Origin: Vibrio xiamenensis
Lineage (GTDB): Bacteria > Pseudomonadota > Gammaproteobacteria > Enterobacterales > Vibrionaceae
Assembly: GCF_900100015.1 (NCBI RefSeq)
Contig: NZ_FNDD01000025.1
Location: forward strand, 1-64,000
Direction of reading: 5' to 3'
Length of the DNA stretch: 64,000 bases
The translations under genes and the position numbers were made by a program. Position 1 is the first letter of the stretch. Every line of letters starts with the position of its first letter. The notes under the pieces were generated by a model. That model searched no databases. It saw only the letters and a program-made list of their open reading frames with translations, and was not told where the DNA came from. Shown here in pieces: positions 42,608-51,698 of this stretch.

Positions 42608-42640
42608 TTGGCTGAACGCCATAACAATCAGGCGGCTTTA

Positions 42641-43387
42641 TTAATATTCATCAAGATATGAATCCAGCTCTTCTTCTGCTTGTTGGTTATACGTGTCGTG
42701 TTTGACTCCAGCTTTGTAGTCTTGACGCTGAAAATACACATCTCGAGTCAGGGAGTAAGGATCAGGAGAGTTCTCTAGCATCGCTTCTTGAGAAACAAGC
42801 TGCGCCCGGGTTTCCATTCCTTCAATTGCCCACTTACCAAGCCCTGCCCAGAAGTTCAAATATGAGAGTGGGACGTACATATCATCAACCAAGTCCGCAC
42901 TTTCACGTACTGTCCAAGGACCATAGCCTGGTACCATCAAATAAGGACCATCACCCACTCCATAGTGCCCAACCACATCGCCAAAGGTTTTTTCGTCGTG
43001 CTTGTTGATTCCTGCCTCTGACGCGATATCGATCAAACCCAGCAAACCAAAGGTCGAGTTAATCCAAAAACGGTTAAAGTGGTCTAACGCTTTACGGCCA
43101 TTGCCCATAACCAAGTTATTGATAATGCTCGCTGGCTCATCGAGGTTACTTAGAAAGTTCGCAATACCGATTCTCACCGGACTTGGCGTGTAATCGACAT
43201 AAGCAAGAGAGACCGGCCTAACAAGATAAGGATCCAAGTAGTCGTAGTTGATATCCCACATCACCCGGTTGAAACCTTCAAACGGGTCATTCACGTCGGA
43301 AGTATTTCCATCATCTGGATTTGAAGCACACCCAAAAATAAAAAGGCATAGCAATAGCGCCACCCATGCCCGAGGCTGATATTTCAT
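42641..43387 (-). CDS. mlaA: Phospholipid-binding lipoprotein MlaA (VacJ)
   Basis: 248-residue outer-membrane lipoprotein of the Mla system, which removes mislocalised phospholipids from the outer leaflet. The signal peptide ends in FIFGC (C20); DPFEGFNRVMWDIN and the VGHYGVGDGPYLMVPGYG block are family signatures. I start at the ATG 43387 (MKYQPRAWVALLL), eight bases after GGAAAG; an ATG 15 bp upstream is possible. A terminator separates it from the ccm operon, so it has its own promoter or relies on readthrough. Confidence 0.94.
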   Translation of the reverse strand: MKYQPRAWVALLLCLFIFGCASNPDDGNTSDVNDPFEGFNRVMWDINYDYLDPYLVRPVSLAYVDYTPSPVRIGIANFLSNLDEPASIINNLVMGNGRKALDHFNRFWINSTFGLLGLIDIASEAGINKHDEKTFGDVVGHYGVGDGPYLMVPGYGPWTVRESADLVDDMYVPLSYLNFWAGLGKWAIEGMETRAQLVSQEAMLENSPDPYSLTRDVYFQRQDYKAGVKHDTYNQQAEEELDSYLDEY

Positions 43388-43402
43388 TGTTTTACTTTCC
43401 AT

Positions 43403-43429
43403 AAAAAAGGCTGGACGAAACCAGCCTTT
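43403..43429 (-). terminator. Terminator between ccmI and mlaA
   Basis: AAAGGCTGG/CCAGCCTTTTTTAT hairpin on the minus strand, only ~24 bases after the ccmI stop. Confidence 0.75.
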
Positions 43430-43452
43430 GTTTCCAATACAATCTACAACCA

Positions 43453-44673
43453 TTAAGGATATTGCTGATTTATTATTATATTAACAGCTTGGTCAATTTT
43501 AACGACTTTGCTCTCACCAAACCAGTCTCCATGTTTGGTCGCGACATTACCGTCGCTGTCCAGTCGAACTCGAACCATTAAGGTATCGAGGTCAGAAAGC
43601 TTACTGCTCTCTAACATGCTGTTTCTGTCATCCAGTTCCACAGTCATCGGGAACGAGGATAACGGGTAACGCGCCGCTGCAACTGGCATTGGTGAACCAT
43701 CTGCGCGATGTACCGAAACAATCACCACAGCATTTGGGTCAACGTTAACGGCTTTGTCTAACGCTATGGTTACTTTAACAGATGCCGATGGCGCACCCGC
43801 TTGTTTCATTTGTTTCTTTGCGCTGTCTATACTTCGCGACAACATTTCATAGCGCTCATCATCAGGGCCTATCATTTGCTGCATGACACCCCAGTATTTC
43901 ACTGCCGCGGCGAAATCTTGACGTTCATACGCATCAAATGCAAGCAGAGAAAAGACGCGAATATCGACGTAATCTTTCTTCGCCAAGCGTTGCAGCAATT
44001 GACGTGACAGGTCTTGGTCTGCAGGGTCTTGAGACAGCATTAACGCCTGTGCGTACCCAAGCTGAATATCTTCATCTTGCGGCTTTAACTGATAAGACTT
44101 TTGCATCGCACCGACCGCCGTATTAGCGTCGCGATTAGCTAATGCGATGCGACCAAGCAGCATCCAACCCGTGGCATCTTTAGGCTGGTAATACAGCCGC
44201 GTGCGTAGGCCTAATGTCAACGCTTGCATCTCTTGATCGGTTAACACAGCGCCATCTTTGGTCATCAATTTCTGTGAAAGCTCAGGCAATTGTGACGTGA
44301 TGCCTTGCCAATTGGCGACTTGTTTTGCCGCGCCAAAATGTGCATATAAGCCATACGAAAGCAGCGTCATTAACAGTAGCGATGGAATCAAAATAAGCCA
44401 AGGCGACAAACTTTTGCCTTCACTGACTTGTGGCTGAGTTGGAATATCATCCAGCAGCGATTGTTTGAGATCGGTAATCAAATCTTGCTGATCGTTAACC
44501 AAACCTTCTGTGGTTTCGAGTTCTAGCTCGCCCAAACGGTCTTTGTAGAAAGCTTTATTTAACTCATCACGCAATAACTGATCATTGTTCTCTCGCTGCT
44601 TTAACGCTGGCAAGAAAACAAACACTGCACAAATCGCAATCAACACCACAGAAGCTAACCAAAAATAACTCAT
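43453..44673 (-). CDS. ccmI: Cytochrome c maturation protein CcmI
   Basis: 406-residue apocytochrome c chaperone of the system I maturation complex. Two transmembrane helices (about 3-22 and 92-112), a conserved cytoplasmic loop (LLRDELNKAFYKDRLGELE), then periplasmic TPR repeats (about 140-260) that bind the apocytochrome C-terminus. It overlaps ccmH by 4 bp and ends the operon. Confidence 0.93.
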   Translation of the reverse strand: MSYFWLASVVLIAICAVFVFLPALKQRENNDQLLRDELNKAFYKDRLGELELETTEGLVNDQQDLITDLKQSLLDDIPTQPQVSEGKSLSPWLILIPSLLLMTLLSYGLYAHFGAAKQVANWQGITSQLPELSQKLMTKDGAVLTDQEMQALTLGLRTRLYYQPKDATGWMLLGRIALANRDANTAVGAMQKSYQLKPQDEDIQLGYAQALMLSQDPADQDLSRQLLQRLAKKDYVDIRVFSLLAFDAYERQDFAAAVKYWGVMQQMIGPDDERYEMLSRSIDSAKKQMKQAGAPSASVKVTIALDKAVNVDPNAVVIVSVHRADGSPMPVAAARYPLSSFPMTVELDDRNSMLESSKLSDLDTLMVRVRLDSDGNVATKHGDWFGESKVVKIDQAVNIIINQQYP

Positions 44674-45155
44674 TTCTTGGTCTCCTGTTGCTGATTATTC
44701 GACTCAAGAAGCGCTTTCAAACGGGCTTCTTTATCTCCGTCCCATTGTTCTGATTCTGGATGAGCAACCTTTGACTTACGGCTGCGTATCACAATAAAAC
44801 CAAAGCCAAACACGACAACGAAAAGTGGTCCAAGCCACAAAATCGCCGTCGATAGCGTGAATGGCGGATTATAGGTAATGAAATCGCCGTAGCGTGCTGT
44901 CATATAATCAACAATGTCTTGCTTGGATTTGCCCTGCTTAGTCATTTCATACACTTTATGACGTAAGTCTTGCGCCAGCGCGGCGTTCGAGTCGGCAATG
45001 CTATTGTTTTGGCACTTAGGACAGCGCAAGGTATTGCTCAGTTCTTGAAACTGGGTTTCTTGTTCAGGCGTCTCGAAATCATATACTTCGATCGCCGCAT
45101 GGGCAGCGACGGACAATAATAGCGCACACACTAAGCTGAATAATCGCATTCTCAT
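44670..45155 (-). CDS. ccmH: Cytochrome c maturation protein CcmH
   Basis: 161-residue periplasmic thiol-oxidoreductase, membrane-anchored, that keeps the apocytochrome CXXCH reduced. Signal peptide, then the LRCPKCQNNSIADSNA block with the active CxxC, and a C-terminal transmembrane helix (about 105-125). Overlaps neighbours by 4 bp on both sides. Confidence 0.95.
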   Translation of the reverse strand: MRMRLFSLVCALLLSVAAHAAIEVYDFETPEQETQFQELSNTLRCPKCQNNSIADSNAALAQDLRHKVYEMTKQGKSKQDIVDYMTARYGDFITYNPPFTLSTAILWLGPLFVVVFGFGFIVIRSRKSKVAHPESEQWDGDKEARLKALLESNNQQQETKK

Positions 45156-45706
45156 CCTTTCGCCTCCTTAAGCAATTGCTCATACAGCGGCTGCAGCTTG
45201 GCTTGCCAATTGGTGGCATTCACATCCCCTACGTGGCGATAGCGAATCACGCCGTTGGCATCGATAAGAAACGTTTCTGGCGCGCCATATACACCAAGAT
45301 CGAGCCCCAACATACCATCGCCATCAAACAAACTGATCAGATACGGATTACCCAAACTGTTTAGCCAATTGATCGCTTTATCGCGCTGGTCTTTATAGTT
45401 AAGACCAATGATCTTCACCCCTTGCCCTGCAAGTTGATTAAGGTATTGGTGCTCAGCATGACAAGTCGGACACCAAGTCGCCCAAACGTTGAGCAATAAA
45501 GGTTCGCCTTTAAAAATCGACTGATCGTACTCTTTACCTGGCTCGGCCAAATCTTCTAATTTAAAGGTCGGTACACTTTTACCAACCAATACGGATTCGA
45601 GCTTAGTAGGGTCGTCCCCTTCTGAGTTGCGATTAAGCTGAGTAACAAATACAGCGACCAAAGCAACAAATGCGATCAGAGGGATAAATAAGATTTTTTT
45701 GTTCAT
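45152..45706 (-). CDS. ccmG: Thiol:disulfide interchange protein DsbE/CcmG
   Basis: 184-residue membrane-tethered thioredoxin-fold reductant for cytochrome c maturation. N-terminal anchor (about 5-23), LLNVWATWCPTCHAEHQYL with the CxxC, and the cis-Pro region GVYGAPETFLID. 4-bp overlaps with ccmF and ccmH. Confidence 0.95.
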   Translation of the reverse strand: MNKKILFIPLIAFVALVAVFVTQLNRNSEGDDPTKLESVLVGKSVPTFKLEDLAEPGKEYDQSIFKGEPLLLNVWATWCPTCHAEHQYLNQLAGQGVKIIGLNYKDQRDKAINWLNSLGNPYLISLFDGDGMLGLDLGVYGAPETFLIDANGVIRYRHVGDVNATNWQAKLQPLYEQLLKEAKG

Positions 45707-47658
45707 AACGCCTCCTTCGCGGTTTTTCTAAAGCGGTAGCGCTTGTCACTGATCGCCAACGCGCCACCGATTGCCATAAAGATGCCGCCCATCCAGATCC
45801 AACGAACAAAAGGTTTGTAGTACACGCGCACAGCCCAAGCATGGCCGTCTTCCAACTGTTCACCCATCGCAACATAAAAATCTCGTGTGATAGAACGGTC
45901 AATCGCCGCTTCAGTCATCATCGAGCGCGCAGTGCGATAAAAACGCTTTTCTGCATGTAGAGTGTTCACCAATTGACCCGCACGATTTAATTCAAAATCA
46001 GCGATGTAACCGTCATAGTTCGGGCCATCTTTATCACGTAGCCCAGCAAAATAAAGGTCGTAACCTTGTAGCTCAAAATGCTCACCAGGCGCTAAACGCA
46101 CATCACGTTCAATGCTGTAGTTTTGCACCATCGCAATACCAATAATGGTAACCGCAAGCCCAAAGTGGCCGAGTACCATTGACCAATGACTACGGGGTAA
46201 TTTTTGCAATCCTTGCCATAAAGGGTGACGATGAGTGGCGCGAAGATAAATTTCGTAACCCAGTAGCAGCGTTATCCACCAAGCCATCACCCAGCCCATG
46301 TATGCCATAGCGCGAAATTGCTCCGCCAGTGCAAACAGCGTCGCAGCGCCGAGTCCAAACGCCAGAACGCCGGTGACTAGCATTGGCTTGATTAGGGTTG
46401 ATAACTGTTCACGCTTCCAGCGAATCAATGGACCGACACCAAGTAAAAACGCGAAAGGAATCATTAACCAAGCAAATAGGCTATTAAAGAACGGCGCACC
46501 AATCGAAACGCTGCCAAGCCCGAGCTGTTTATGAACTAATGGCAACAAGGTACCAACGAGCACAACCACCAGCGCCGCGATCAGCAGGATGTTGTTAGCC
46601 AGCAGCGCATTTTCGCGTGACAACAGGTCAAAATTACCACGCACACGTACGGCTGCGCCTTTGAGGGCGAACAACAATAAAGAACCGCCGATCACGACCA
46701 CCAAAAACGCGAGAATAAACATACCGCGAGCCGGATCCGACGCAAACGCATGCACCGAAACTAAAATCCCAGAACGGACCAAGAAGGTCCCAAGCAGACT
46801 CAGCGAAAAAGCGGAAATGGCCAGCAGAACAGTCCAGGCTTTAAATGTGCCGCGTTTTTCCGTGACGGCTAATGAGTGCATCAACGCCGTACCCGCAAGC
46901 CATGGCATAAACGAAGCGTTTTCGACTGGATCCCAGAACCACCATCCGCCCCAACCTAACTCATAGTAAGCCCACCACGAACCAAGCACGATACCAACAG
47001 TGAGAAACATCCATGCGGCGGTCGTCCATGGTCTTGACCATCTTGCCCATGCGGTATCAAGTCGACCCGTCATTAACGAGGCGATCGCAAACGAAAACGC
47101 CACCGAGAACCCAACATAGCCCATATACAGCATCGGCGGGTGGATGATTAAACCAGGATCTTGAAGCAGTGGATTGAGGTCTCGACCATCAACTGGGAAA
47201 AACGGCAACGTGCGTAAAAACGGGTTTGAAGTAATAATGATAAACAGCAAAAAGCCGACACTTATCATCCCCATGATACTGAGTACACGAGCCACTGACT
47301 CTTGCGGCATTCCGCGACTAAATGTGGCAACGGCCACGGTCCACGCGGACTGAATCAACACCCAAAGCAGTAACGAGCCCTCATGAGCCCCCCATACCGC
47401 TGTCAGTCGATAATACCAAGGTAGTGCACTGTTTGAGTTAGCCGCAACATATTGAACAGTAAAGTCATTGGTGTAAAACGCCCAGAGCAAAACCGCAAAT
47501 GACAACACCAATAGCGAAAACATGCCCCAAGCCAGAGGACGAGCACTGTTCATCAGCATGACATTATTACGGCTGGCCCCCCAAAGCGGTAAAATACTCA
47601 ATAACAGCGCTAATGAAAGCGAGAGAATCAGAGCAAAATGGCCTATCTCAACGATCAT
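45703..47658 (-). CDS. ccmF: Heme lyase CcmF
   Basis: 651-residue polytopic membrane protein that ligates heme from holo-CcmE to apocytochrome c. The WWD heme-binding signature WGGWWFWDPVENASFMPW is at about 232-249, with conserved His residues around it, and about 15 transmembrane helices. The central subunit of the operon. Confidence 0.96.
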   Translation of the reverse strand: MIVEIGHFALILSLSLALLLSILPLWGASRNNVMLMNSARPLAWGMFSLLVLSFAVLLWAFYTNDFTVQYVAANSNSALPWYYRLTAVWGAHEGSLLLWVLIQSAWTVAVATFSRGMPQESVARVLSIMGMISVGFLLFIIITSNPFLRTLPFFPVDGRDLNPLLQDPGLIIHPPMLYMGYVGFSVAFSFAIASLMTGRLDTAWARWSRPWTTAAWMFLTVGIVLGSWWAYYELGWGGWWFWDPVENASFMPWLAGTALMHSLAVTEKRGTFKAWTVLLAISAFSLSLLGTFLVRSGILVSVHAFASDPARGMFILAFLVVVIGGSLLLFALKGAAVRVRGNFDLLSRENALLANNILLIAALVVVLVGTLLPLVHKQLGLGSVSIGAPFFNSLFAWLMIPFAFLLGVGPLIRWKREQLSTLIKPMLVTGVLAFGLGAATLFALAEQFRAMAYMGWVMAWWITLLLGYEIYLRATHRHPLWQGLQKLPRSHWSMVLGHFGLAVTIIGIAMVQNYSIERDVRLAPGEHFELQGYDLYFAGLRDKDGPNYDGYIADFELNRAGQLVNTLHAEKRFYRTARSMMTEAAIDRSITRDFYVAMGEQLEDGHAWAVRVYYKPFVRWIWMGGIFMAIGGALAISDKRYRFRKTAKEAL

Positions 47659-48140
47659 TGCGCCTCTCCTTGAGTTTGTTGCTGACTGTAGGTCATTGGC
47701 TGATGGTTTTTGTCCATCGCTTCTGCAATCTCTGGTGGCATGTAATTTTCATCGTGCTTAGCAAGCACTTCAAACGCTTCTACTGTGGTTGCATCTTTCA
47801 GCACACCTTGCGCTACAATCCCCTGCCCTTCGCGAAACAAGTCAGGCAAGATACCGTCATACGTCACGGTGACTTGAGGCCCACGGTCTTTCAACTTGAA
47901 AGAGACTTTTAGTGATTTTGGATCGCGTTTGACTGACCCTTCAACCACCATACCACCAATACGTAAACGCTGACCGACTTCAGGCTTGCTGCCATCGGGT
48001 TTGCCATTGACGATTTCAGATGGCGTATAGAAGAGATCCATATTTTGGCTCAGGGCATAGAGCATTAAACCGACACTGATACCAATGCCCAATAAAATGG
48101 CGAGTACGATAGTGAGTCGCTTTTTACGTCTAGGATTCAT
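47655..48140 (-). CDS. ccmE: Heme chaperone CcmE
   Basis: 161-residue periplasmic OB-fold heme chaperone with an N-terminal membrane anchor (about 9-30). The covalent heme ligand is H129 in LAKHDENYMPPEI, with Y133 as the axial ligand (E. coli H130/Y134). 4-bp overlaps with ccmD and ccmF. Confidence 0.96.
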   Translation of the reverse strand: MNPRRKKRLTIVLAILLGIGISVGLMLYALSQNMDLFYTPSEIVNGKPDGSKPEVGQRLRIGGMVVEGSVKRDPKSLKVSFKLKDRGPQVTVTYDGILPDLFREGQGIVAQGVLKDATTVEAFEVLAKHDENYMPPEIAEAMDKNHQPMTYSQQQTQGEAQ

Positions 48141-48343
48141 AGCGTATTCTCCATTTTTTTAGCTGCGTCGATGCGAACTTGGCGCTCAACTCGGTTTTTA
48201 ACATCTTTTAATAACTGCTTGCCGGCACGTAAGCTATTCAAAAGTAACACCAGCATCGAAATGAAGGTGATGCCAAACGCACTCCAAACATACGCAGCGT
48301 AACCACCCATATTGAGAAACTGTTCGAACGAGTCAAAATACAT
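48137..48343 (-). CDS. ccmD: Heme exporter protein CcmD
   Basis: 68-residue single-span protein needed for release of holo-CcmE from the CcmABC complex. Conserved MGGYAAYVWSAFGIT in the first helix, then a charged cytoplasmic tail. Overlaps ccmC by one base. Confidence 0.93.
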   Translation of the reverse strand: MYFDSFEQFLNMGGYAAYVWSAFGITFISMLVLLLNSLRAGKQLLKDVKNRVERQVRIDAAKKMENTL

Positions 48344-49101
48344 TACTTAACTCCCTTTTCGGCATGCGATTGAGTCGCGAGGCTCACAACCCAAGGTCGA
48401 TGAATCTCTTTACGAATAATTTCGTTACGTAGACGAATCATCGCGACTGCAGCAAAGAAAAGCGCGAAGCCGATGATTTCGATGAGTAGTGGCCAAAGCA
48501 TGTCTGAAGAAATGGATGGTTTAGCAAACTTGGTGATGGTTGCCCCTTGATGAAGAGTATTCCACCACTCAACAGAGAAGTGGATGATAGGAAGGTTCAC
48601 GACCCCAACAATTGCCAGAATACCAGCGGCTTTTTCCGCGGTTTTGGCGTCATCAAATGCGTGATACAGGGCAATCACACCGAGGTATAGAAACAGTAAA
48701 ATCAGCTCAGACGTTAAACGCGCATCCCAAACCCACCACGCACCCCACATAGGTTTGCCCCACACAGAGCCGGTAATTAAAGCGATAAAAGTGTAAACCG
48801 CGCCAATTGGAGCCATGGCTAATGCTGCCATATTTGACAGTTTCACCTGCCAAACTAATCCGATAAATGCGGCGATGGCCATTGATAAATAGATACCCAT
48901 TGACCAAATCGCAGCGGGAACGTGGATATATATAATTCGAAAGCTATCGCCTTGTTGGTAATCTGCAGGCGCGTATGCCAGCCCCCAAACTGTGCCTACC
49001 GCTAAAAAGGCGATAGCCAGTATCGAAAACCAAGGAAGAAACCGCCCACATAACTGATAGGTGGTTTCAGGCTTAGCATAGGGATGAAGCCATTTCCACA
49101 T
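48343..49101 (-). CDS. ccmC: Heme exporter protein CcmC
   Basis: 252-residue membrane protein with six helices that loads heme onto CcmE. The WWD motif is WGAWWVWDARLTSE, flanked by the conserved heme-ligand histidines (IIYIHVPAAIWSMG and IHFSVEWWNTLHQG). I use the ATG at 49101 (MWKWLHPYAK), as in E. coli CcmC, over an in-frame GTG at 49113. About 96 bp separate it from ccmB, more than elsewhere in the operon; an internal promoter is possible. Confidence 0.95.
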   Translation of the reverse strand: MWKWLHPYAKPETTYQLCGRFLPWFSILAIAFLAVGTVWGLAYAPADYQQGDSFRIIYIHVPAAIWSMGIYLSMAIAAFIGLVWQVKLSNMAALAMAPIGAVYTFIALITGSVWGKPMWGAWWVWDARLTSELILLFLYLGVIALYHAFDDAKTAEKAAGILAIVGVVNLPIIHFSVEWWNTLHQGATITKFAKPSISSDMLWPLLIEIIGFALFFAAVAMIRLRNEIIRKEIHRPWVVSLATQSHAEKGVK

Positions 49102-49197
49102 TGTTGATCTCACTCTACTTCAATTGCTCACTCTTCAAAATGATTGAAAAGCTTATAATTTATTTAAAAATCGGGGAATAATTATTATCAGAATTTC

Positions 49198-49863
49198 CTA
49201 ATTTACACTGACTCTTAATGCCGCTGCAATTGCAAACGGTGTTAATGTTATCGCACCGACTAACATTGCGCCCAGAATAGCGAGTTGGCCACTGTAAGAC
49301 ATACTTAGTGAAGCCGCATCAATTGCGGACGTCGCAAAAATTAAAATCGGAATATACAAAGGCAGTACCAAAAGGCTGAGTAATACACCACCTTTTTGCA
49401 AACCAACCGTGAGAGCCACGCCTATAGCACCGATAAAACTCAGCGTTGGCGTTCCTATCAATAAAGTACAAACAACCGCTAGCCAAGTGTTGAAGTCCAA
49501 AGACAATAAAATCGCCAAAAGCGGGCTGATTAAAATCAAAGGTAATCCGGTAAGAAGCCAGTGTGCGACCACTTTAGAAATGACCACCAACGAAAGTGGG
49601 ACAGGCATTAGCATCATTTGTTCCAATGATCCGTCTTGAAAATCATCTCTAAATAGCCGTTCCAACGACAATAGTGCAGCGAGCAGCGCTGCAACCCAAA
49701 CAATCCCAGCAGAAATGCGAGTTAAAAGATTAGGATCAGGTCCAATACTTAACGGAAATAAGGTGATAACGATAATAAAGAACCACAGCGGGTTGAACAC
49801 ATCCGCTTGACGACGGAATGCGATGAGCAACTCACGGCGAATGATACACAGCATACTCGACAT
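49198..49863 (-). CDS. ccmB: Heme exporter protein CcmB
   Basis: 221-residue membrane permease of the CcmAB ABC transporter, six helices. Conserved start MLCIIRRELLIAFRRQADVF and FFIIVITLFPLSIGPDPNLL region. With CcmA it drives release of holo-CcmE rather than heme export as such. Two bases separate it from the ccmA stop. Confidence 0.95.
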   Translation of the reverse strand: MSSMLCIIRRELLIAFRRQADVFNPLWFFIIVITLFPLSIGPDPNLLTRISAGIVWVAALLAALLSLERLFRDDFQDGSLEQMMLMPVPLSLVVISKVVAHWLLTGLPLILISPLLAILLSLDFNTWLAVVCTLLIGTPTLSFIGAIGVALTVGLQKGGVLLSLLVLPLYIPILIFATSAIDAASLSMSYSGQLAILGAMLVGAITLTPFAIAAALRVSVN

Positions 49864-49865
49864 GG

Positions 49866-50486
49866 TTAATCACCTAGCTTAATTTTGCGCAGAACGGAAT
49901 CATTGGTGAACATATCTTGGTGTGTGGTTAGTAACACCATACCTCCTTGTTTGGCATGTGCTAAGAACAGTGCTTCAAGGACTTTGACGCCTTGCTTATC
50001 AATCGCTGTCAACGGCTCGTCGAGAATCCATAACGTCTGGTGACTGAGCCAAAGCCTTGCCAGCGCAACCCGACGCTGCTGCCCAGCAGATAGCTGCGCA
50101 ACGGGCACATCCTCTCTGCCAGCTAAGCCAACTTTCAGTAAAGCCTCAAACAATTGCTCTCGGGAAGGCTCACCATGTTGATGCATTAACAGGTAAAAGC
50201 GTAGATTTTCATAAGCGGTAAGTTCTTTCTTAATACCAGTATGATGGCCGAGATACAGAAGGTCGCGGTGAAAATCTTCACGTTGACGCTGGATTGAATG
50301 TTGGTGCCAGAGCACTTCACCAGCGTCTTGATCACCCAATCCCGTGATGATACGAAGTAACGTTGTTTTTCCCGTCCCGTTACGCCCTTCGATTTGCACA
50401 ATCTCTCCAGCACTGACTGTAAAAGATAGATCTTCAAATAAGATTCGCTCATCACGTATCGCGGTTAGGTTATTTACTTGTAACAT
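49866..50486 (-). CDS. ccmA: Cytochrome c biogenesis ATP-binding export protein CcmA
   Basis: 206-residue ABC ATPase. Walker A IEGRNGTGKTTLLRI (about 32-46), signature VAQLSAGQQRRVALARLW, Walker B LWILDEPLTAID and the switch His in TTHQDM. The first gene of the ccm operon; ~195 bp upstream, with the terminator of the chemotaxis operon, isolates it from cheW and presumably contains its promoter. Confidence 0.96.
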   Translation of the reverse strand: MLQVNNLTAIRDERILFEDLSFTVSAGEIVQIEGRNGTGKTTLLRIITGLGDQDAGEVLWHQHSIQRQREDFHRDLLYLGHHTGIKKELTAYENLRFYLLMHQHGEPSREQLFEALLKVGLAGREDVPVAQLSAGQQRRVALARLWLSHQTLWILDEPLTAIDKQGVKVLEALFLAHAKQGGMVLLTTHQDMFTNDSVLRKIKLGD

Positions 50487-50642
50487 CAGTATTCTTATAG
50501 GAAAAACAATCTGGTTATAGTAACACAGCGTTATTGATACGAAATACTAGTAAGGGATTTTCCCCACCGAAAGTCAGTAACATTATGTGAGCTAAAAGAA
50601 AAGCTTAGCAATTTACCCCTTTAGAGTCATAGCCAACGCACA

Positions 50643-50673
50643 CAAAAAAAGGATGCTAATGCATCCTTTTTCT
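50643..50673. terminator. Terminator after the flagellar/chemotaxis operon
   Basis: AAAAAAAGGATGC/GCATCCTTTTTCT hairpin, right after the DUF2802 gene on the minus strand. Confidence 0.85.
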
Positions 50674-50681
50674 ATCACGAG

Positions 50682-51167
50682 TCATCGCTTCTTAGTACGC
50701 GTCGCTCGACTGTTTTCTGGTCGCCCAGAGAGCGGTGGAATTTTTTCATGACCCGCCAGTTTTTTCTGCAATGACAGCATTAGCTCGGCTTCGGCTTTGG
50801 GTAATTCACACTCTTGGATCAACTCATCAATATCGGCGCCAAGCTGGACCATTTTGCTGGCTCGCGAATATAAACGACCATCACCATCGGCCTGTTCCAG
50901 CTCTGTAATACGATCATTAAGATGTTGAATGATGTCCTGCTGCTCACTGATTTGCTGACCTAAGCCAACGAGTACGGAACGTAATTCGAGCAACTGCTTA
51001 GTGGATTTCTGCAACTCTTTATCTAACGCGCGGTTTTGCTGACGAAACTGTTCGTTTGATAAGCGTTGAGAGCGTTTAACTCGTAAAACCCAGATGGCAA
51101 ACAAAAGCCAAACTAATAACAAGCCACCTGCTATTACAGGAGGCGACATCAATACATCAATACTCAT
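50682..51167 (-). CDS. DUF2802-family protein
   Basis: 161-residue protein: one N-terminal transmembrane helix (about 10-29), a coiled coil (about 38-95) and a C-terminal helical region with YSRASKMVQLGADIDELIQE typical of DUF2802. Known in this family: it sits at the end of chemotaxis operons in polar-flagellated gammaproteobacteria. Function not established. Overlaps cheW by one base, so it belongs to the che operon. Confidence 0.88.
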   Translation of the reverse strand: MSIDVLMSPPVIAGGLLLVWLLFAIWVLRVKRSQRLSNEQFRQQNRALDKELQKSTKQLLELRSVLVGLGQQISEQQDIIQHLNDRITELEQADGDGRLYSRASKMVQLGADIDELIQECELPKAEAELMLSLQKKLAGHEKIPPLSGRPENSRATRTKKR

Positions 51168-51661
51168 TACAGATGAGCCATTTCATCCCATTCTTCGTCG
51201 GTAAGCAGCTTATTGAGATCAACAAGAATCAATAACTGTCCATCGCGATTACTTACGCCTTGAATAAATTTGGCACTTTCATCGGTTCCGACACTTGGTG
51301 TGGTGTCAATTTCAGACGAGCGAAGGTATACCACTTCTGCAACACTATCAACCAGAATACCAATCACTTGATGTTCTGACTCAATAACGATAATTCGTGT
51401 ATTGTCGGTAATTTCACCTTCCATCAAGCCAAAGCGAGAACGGGTATCAATGACAGTCACAACGTTGCCGCGCAAGTTAATGATCCCTAAAACATAATCA
51501 GGAGCACCGGGCACTGGGGCAATTTCGGTATAACGCAGAACTTCGCGAACTTGCATTACGTTAATACCATAAGTTTCTTCTTCTAGTTGGAACGTCACCC
51601 ACTGAAGCACTTCGTCGTTGGACGTGTCTTTTCTTACTTCCACTTCATTCGCTTGAGACAT
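51167..51661 (-). CDS. cheW: Chemotaxis coupling protein CheW
   Basis: 164-residue adaptor linking receptors to CheA. SH3-like CheW domain: WVTFQLEEETYGINVMQVRE, YVLGIINLRGNVVTVIDTR and LVDSVAEVVYL. It follows parP and lies next to the DUF2802 gene. Confidence 0.96.
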   Translation of the reverse strand: MSQANEVEVRKDTSNDEVLQWVTFQLEEETYGINVMQVREVLRYTEIAPVPGAPDYVLGIINLRGNVVTVIDTRSRFGLMEGEITDNTRIIVIESEHQVIGILVDSVAEVVYLRSSEIDTTPSVGTDESAKFIQGVSNRDGQLLILVDLNKLLTDEEWDEMAHL

Positions 51662-51698
51662 ACCTATTCCTCTCTAAGCCTATTTAGGCATAAACGTA

